From Ruminiclostridium sp. (lineage in GTDB: Bacteria; Bacillota; Clostridia; Oscillospirales; Ruminococcaceae), in NCBI GenBank assembly GCA_017941355.1, contig JAGAWN010000079.1, positions 1 to 32,628 of the forward strand: 32,628 bases of DNA, read 5' to 3'. Under the pieces are notes generated by a model, which did not search any database, had not been told where the DNA came from, and saw nothing but the letters and a program-made list of their open reading frames with translations. The position numbers were made by a program, and so were the translations under genes. Shown in pieces: positions 30,201-32,628 of the stretch (position 1 is the first letter of the stretch; the number at the start of each line of letters is the position of its first letter).

Positions 30201-30656
30201 AATTATTTCGATGAGAGCCACGAGGAAGATATTTTCGACTACATACCGCCACAGAAAACAAATCAGATATTTACACCGCGGTGGGTAGTTCAGAAAATGG
30301 TCGATGAACTGGAGATAAACAATCCGGGTTGCTTTGATGATTCCGATAAAACTTTTGCGGATTTATATATGAAGTCCGGTCTGTACATTACCGAGATCGT
30401 TAAGCGCCTTTACCGCAGCGAGAAGATGAAAGAACTGTTTCCCGATGATAAAGACCGTATCCGGCATATCATAAACAAGCAGGTCTATGGTATAGCGCCG
30501 ACGCAGATCATATATCTGATAGCGACCAATTATATCTTGGGATTTGATGATACTTTGAAGACCGAGACTTCGCACTTCGCTATGTATGATACTGCGGAGG
30601 CGGCGAAGAATGGTACGCTGCAAGCGGTTGTAGATGAATTGTTTGAGGGTAAGTGA
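27282..30656 (+). CDS. GIY-YIG-like nuclease/DEAD helicase restriction protein
   Basis: 1,124 residues. N-terminus (17-85) fits a T5orf172/MUG113-type GIY-YIG nuclease: MIYAYNTPG, WTKIGYT, DRIRQQT and catalytic-type Glu in GSGEYF. Then an SF2 helicase: Walker A KPRFGKT (157-163), VDESQE (276-281), SGTPF (304-308), QAAFRPQNP in the motif VI position. Residues about 740-875 are a long Glu/Lys/Gln-rich coiled coil. The C-terminus (about 990-1110) has IFTPRWVVQKM and ADLYMKSGLYITEIVKRLY, like motifs X and I of N6-adenine methylases, but no NPPY follows. Likely the translocating restriction subunit working with the preceding methylase, to which it is coupled by a TAATG overlap. Confidence 0.85.
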   Translation: MQANIPKINTFDKVVPMIYAYNTPGVTYHDGWTKIGYTEKQSVEDRIRQQTHTAGIQWELAWQDNAMYKDGSGEYFTDHDFHSYLEIKQQIEREPKTEWFKINGMDSLKLFQTFARGAAESKSAGSEYILRDEQSRAVKMTSEYFAGGGTEFLWNAKPRFGKTLAAYDLVRTMGLQKVLIVTNRPSIANSWADDFMKFIGWRGELAFVSETDALKDHAGVMTRKEYLDERMFGSKDKKKGMIAFESLQGLKGSVYFGGEFKKLQWIKDNEFDLLIVDESQEGVDTFRTSRAFKNIKRKHTLYLSGTPFKALASEQFREEQIFNWSYADEQAAKENWSGEDYNPYERMPRLNMFTYRLSDMIYDKIKRGVDISDDGETSDYAFDLNEFFITNESGKFVHEDDVRKFLHSLTTFEKYPFSTPELRRELSHTMWILNRVASAKALAKLLKDDEFRDIFGEYEIVLAAGDGKLDDDAAVDSALARVRKAIAEHDKTITLTVGQLTVGITVPEWSGVLMLCNMQSPSSYMQAAFRPQNPCTFTQGGQRWRKENAYVFDFDPARTLIIFDEFANNLSPNTASGRGTSEQREENIKRLLNFFPVLGEDDEGRMVQLDEKAVLSIPRRIKCTEVVRHGFMSNFLFQNIGNIFGAPSIVKNILEKFTPAQEDPKRNKRDGIDRIDDVNVDDEGNVQIPNEIVIGKTQDLFGDKIYEVMSEKVDNAVSRAADEISSAAAFSSPTTLNTGNEIIKEQTKSVAETLKEAVAAPIIEKVAEDYGFKKSEKERITKQVENEIERTVTELRDDCIQQTNIAKAEFERKQSEADTAEERKQAEQEYQAQINSALQALNEGIQKETQRIVAEKPQELVAQAEKKKEESEKKGIEDDIRAHLRGFARTIPSFIMAYGTDELVLANFDTAVDKDVFYEVTGITLDEFRFLRDGGDYTDEATGETQHFDGHLFDEVVFNDSLREFMRKRTELANYFDESHEEDIFDYIPPQKTNQIFTPRWVVQKMVDELEINNPGCFDDSDKTFADLYMKSGLYITEIVKRLYRSEKMKELFPDDKDRIRHIINKQVYGIAPTQIIYLIATNYILGFDDTLKTETSHFAMYDTAEAAKNGTLQAVVDELFEGK

Positions 30657-30679
30657 ATAGGTAATTAAATAATGATGTT

Positions 30680-30715
30680 AGCACCTGTAAGTTTTGATAC
30701 TTGCAGGTGCTTTTC
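30680..30715 (+). terminator. Terminator of the R-M operon
   Basis: AGCACCTGTAAG pairs with CTTGCAGGTGCT (one wobble) around an 8-base loop, followed by TTTT, 24 bases after the stop codon. Confidence 0.88.
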
Positions 30716-30850
30716 ATTTTGCCGTGCCAAACTTATTGCGATGTGATAAATCGCATAATCGCCAATCCTGCGTTTTATGCGAACTGACGAAATCACAGTA
30801 ATTCCTGATATTTTTTCATGAAATCTACCGCAATCCTGATTTTAAAATCT

Positions 30851-31461
30851 CCAATATAGTGAGGAGACTTTTTCATGTCCGGCAAAACCGACACCTGACT
30901 TACGGAAACTCGACCTCGTTATGTGCAGGATAGACGAATATGCAATAACAGAGCCATTTATTTTTAATTTACCCTTTAAAATCAGCGTAAATTTTTCCTT
31001 ATATATGAAAGGACTCGAAAGCTCCCAACAAGTTATTCGCAAAATGCACAACTCGCGAGCCCTGTTTTGTGCAAGCATACGAAAAATTGAGTGATTTTTT
31101 AAAAAGTCGAAAAAACAGCGAAAATATACCTTAACATTTCGTATAAAAAGTTCCCTTATTATGAGAGGACTAATTGCGGTTTAAAAAATGCACAATAGAA
31201 AGGGATAAATCCACGCCAAGTTATACAAATATAACGAACTTATCAAAAATGTTTCAGTTAGCCTTTGAAAACGACCACAAAAATCGGTATTTTTTATCCT
31301 TATATATGAGAGGACTTATTACATCATAAAATATTGCACAATCCAAGTTGCTAATTTTGGGTCAAACTATACAAATTTAACGAAATTCGCAAAAATGTTG
31401 CAGTTAGCGGTCTGCAACACCCGCTAAAATCGGCAAAAATTTTCCCTTATTATAGAGGGGC
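30851..31461 (+). repeat. Diverged tandem array of about 146-bp units with an 18-bp box
   Basis: An 18-bp box of the type CCTTATATATGAGAGGAC recurs at 30851 (diverged), 30997, 31153, 31298 and 31444, spaced 146, 156, 145 and 146 bases. The ends of each box are nearly self-complementary. Units starting at 31153 and 31298 also share GCACAAT, TATACAAAT-TAACGAA, and AAAATGTT-CAGTTAGC, and units end with AAAATCGG- or AAAATCAG-like sequence before the next box. The whole 30716-31450 stretch is AT-rich and has no gene; nature unknown. Confidence 0.65.
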
Positions 31462-31822
31462 AAATATTTCAAGCACATATCCGGCATCGTCAACGGACTG
31501 TTTTCCGAAGTCTGTGCCCCATATTCGGGCGCTCACAAATATGAATATCACAAATTCGGCGGTCTGAACTCGCCCGATCAGATTTGTCGGAGCACAGGAA
31601 AGGAGATGGTTCCAATGGTTTTATAATTCTGAGACGCGGGATTCCGTAGCCCGATAATAGATGTACAGGTTATCCAAGTACGGAACTGTCGCTCACGCCG
31701 GCAATTATGCACACATACGAAAATCGAAATAACGTAGATAAAAGGGGGCTCTGAAATCCCTATAATATTGGGAACAAAATTCAGAAAGCCGCGCAAACAA
31801 TGAAATTTAAGGAGGTCACAGA
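31462..31822. other. Intergenic leader of the HTH gene
   Basis: GC content rises abruptly after the last array box. No gene is supported. A TATAAT occurs at 31761-31766 within a small palindrome (TCCC/GGGA), but no matching -35 box is found, so any promoter for the following gene is weak or activated. Confidence 0.35.
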
Positions 31823-32137
31823 ATGACAGCAAGAGAAAAAGCAACGATAATCACGAAGATCACGGAATGGTTGGAGCACGAACTTCATACCGATGACGCA
31901 GTACCCACCCCGCCGCCTGTCACAGAGTCGGAACAGCCCACCGAGCTTCTCACGCTCAAAGAATGTACGGAACTCGTGAAGGGTTTGTCGGAACACACCG
32001 TCCGGCAGCTCGCCGTTCAAGGTATCATTCCGAGCATACGCACCGGAACGGGCAGAAGTAGCAAGATACTTATAAACAAGGCAGCCCTGCTGAACTATGT
32101 GTCGGGAACTGGCATCAATAATACGCCGAGTACATAA
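31823..32137 (+). CDS. Excisionase-like HTH protein
   Basis: 104 residues. The C-terminal 55 (LLTLKECTELVKGLSEHTVRQLAVQGIIPSIRTGTGRSSKILINKAALLNYV) form a MerR/excisionase-type winged HTH; the N-terminal 45 are a helix plus a Pro/Glu-rich linker. AAGGAGG precedes the ATG. It could be the first gene of another integrative element running past the window, or an isolated regulator left beside the IS3-type sequence. Confidence 0.75.
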   Translation: MTAREKATIITKITEWLEHELHTDDAVPTPPPVTESEQPTELLTLKECTELVKGLSEHTVRQLAVQGIIPSIRTGTGRSSKILINKAALLNYVSGTGINNTPST

Positions 32138-32533
32138 CTCTCGTATCAACCAACCGCTCACGATTTATCATCGGCTGACGTAATTATATCACTCCCGCCA
32201 GCGACTGTAAAGGGCATCCAAAACTTTTTTGCTTTGTTATCGTGGCAAAAAAACTTTCAGAGCCTGCCCTTGACAGCCGCAGTCGGAAAGTGATGTGTAG
32301 CAGATAGCCGAAGAAAGAATAAGAGCGTGTTTGCGGCGCAGAAATGCTTATCCGGCATCGGCATAATGCACAGGTCACATACCTGTTTCTTTGTAGGAAA
32401 GATAGAAAATTCGATTTTACCGTCAAAAGATGTCCCATTTTTGTCGTTTTTTGTAGGTATTATTGAGAGGACATTTTTTCAGCGCCCTGCTCCTCTGTCA
32501 AGAATCCGGCCAAGTTAAACAGACCAAATCGTA
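32138..32533. other. Intergenic region with one solitary array-type box
   Basis: No gene is supported. GGTATTATTGAGAGGAC (32456-32472) resembles the box of the 146-bp array 1 kb upstream. The right part should contain the end of the IS3-type element, but its terminal inverted repeat cannot be fixed from one end. Confidence 0.35.
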
Positions 32534-32628
32534 TCAACTGACAAGTCTGAGATCAGAAACAAGAGATTTGTTGTATAATTTTTCAAAGTCATCCGGAGAA
32601 AGATATCCGCAGTGACTATGAATTCTGA
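32534..32628 (-). mobile_element. IS3-family transposase (OrfB) C-terminus, cut by window edge
   Basis: The last 30 codons of a minus-strand gene read RIHSHCGYLSPDDFEKLYN and on to a TGA at 32534. RIHS-x-x-GYLSP-x-x-FE is the conserved C-terminal signature of IS3-family (IS150-like) DDE transposases, which catalyse copy-and-paste transposition. The rest of the element lies to the right of the window, so its integrity cannot be judged. Confidence 0.82.

Noticed and set aside
30851-31461. CRISPR array
   Set aside because: Spacing of about 146 bases is far too long, spacers share sequence with each other, and no cas genes are present.
31456-31626. Plus-strand open frame of 56 codons ending with MVPMVL
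   Set aside because: It has no ATG, GTG or TTG start until its last few codons; the length is within chance. It could be a gene fragment but cannot be supported.
32184-32438. 84-residue minus-strand frame
   Set aside because: Cysteine- and serine-rich composition without domain or ribosome binding site; probably chance.

Overview
The window looks like an accessory (defence and mobile-element) stretch of a gut-type Bacillota chromosome, probably a Ruminococcus/Oscillospiraceae-like Clostridia. The grounds are strong AGGAGG-type ribosome binding sites, consensus TTGACA-N17-TATAAT promoters, moderate GC with AT-rich intergenic DNA, and gene families typical of that group. The genus is inference. 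Almost nothing here is housekeeping: one tRNA-Thr gene and a decayed flavin oxidoreductase gene are the only clear non-mobile landmarks.

Region 1 (1-10.4 kb) is a divergent defence locus. Leftward lies an operon of XRE regulator, UvrD-type helicase fused to an Fe-S PD-(D/E)XK nuclease, an unrecognised protein, a type III-like Mod methyltransferase and a Res-like helicase. The Res gene is cut after about 214 codons by what looks like the 5' end of a group II intron. Rightward lies an AAA ATPase plus subtilisin-like (S8) protease pair matching the known IetAS defence type. A 250-bp intergenic region holds a good promoter in each direction and several palindromes.

Region 2 (10.4-11.3 kb) has two doubtful small ORFs, tRNA-Thr(CGU) with its terminator, and the oxidoreductase pseudogene.

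Region 3 (11.33-20.58 kb) is a 9.2-kb integrated element between two identical 46-bp copies of a tRNA 3' half (att sites). It carries a PIN toxin-antitoxin pair, a ribbon-helix-helix-like protein, small unknown genes, a HIRAN-domain protein, a sigma-70-like factor, an HUH rolling-circle Rep, an excisionase-like protein, a probable small RNA, an XRE repressor and a tyrosine integrase with an extra HTH domain inside it. The decamer AGCGGCACTT is strongly enriched in this element.

Region 4 (20.58-32.6 kb) appears to be a second accessory segment next to the same att core. It holds an AlbA_2/Schlafen-type ATP-binding regulator under palindromic operators, a divergent XRE and SLOG/DUF1273 pair, and a tyrosine recombinase gene lying between perfect 20-bp inverted repeats. 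That segment contains a perfect consensus promoter that now points away from a downstream two-gene restriction-modification operon (N6-adenine methylase, then GIY-YIG/helicase protein). Inversion would turn the promoter toward the operon, so this reads as a phase-variable, self-contained inversion switch, currently OFF. After the operon come a diverged tandem array of about 146-bp units with an 18-bp box, an HTH (excisionase-like) gene, and the 3' end of an IS3-family transposase at the right edge.
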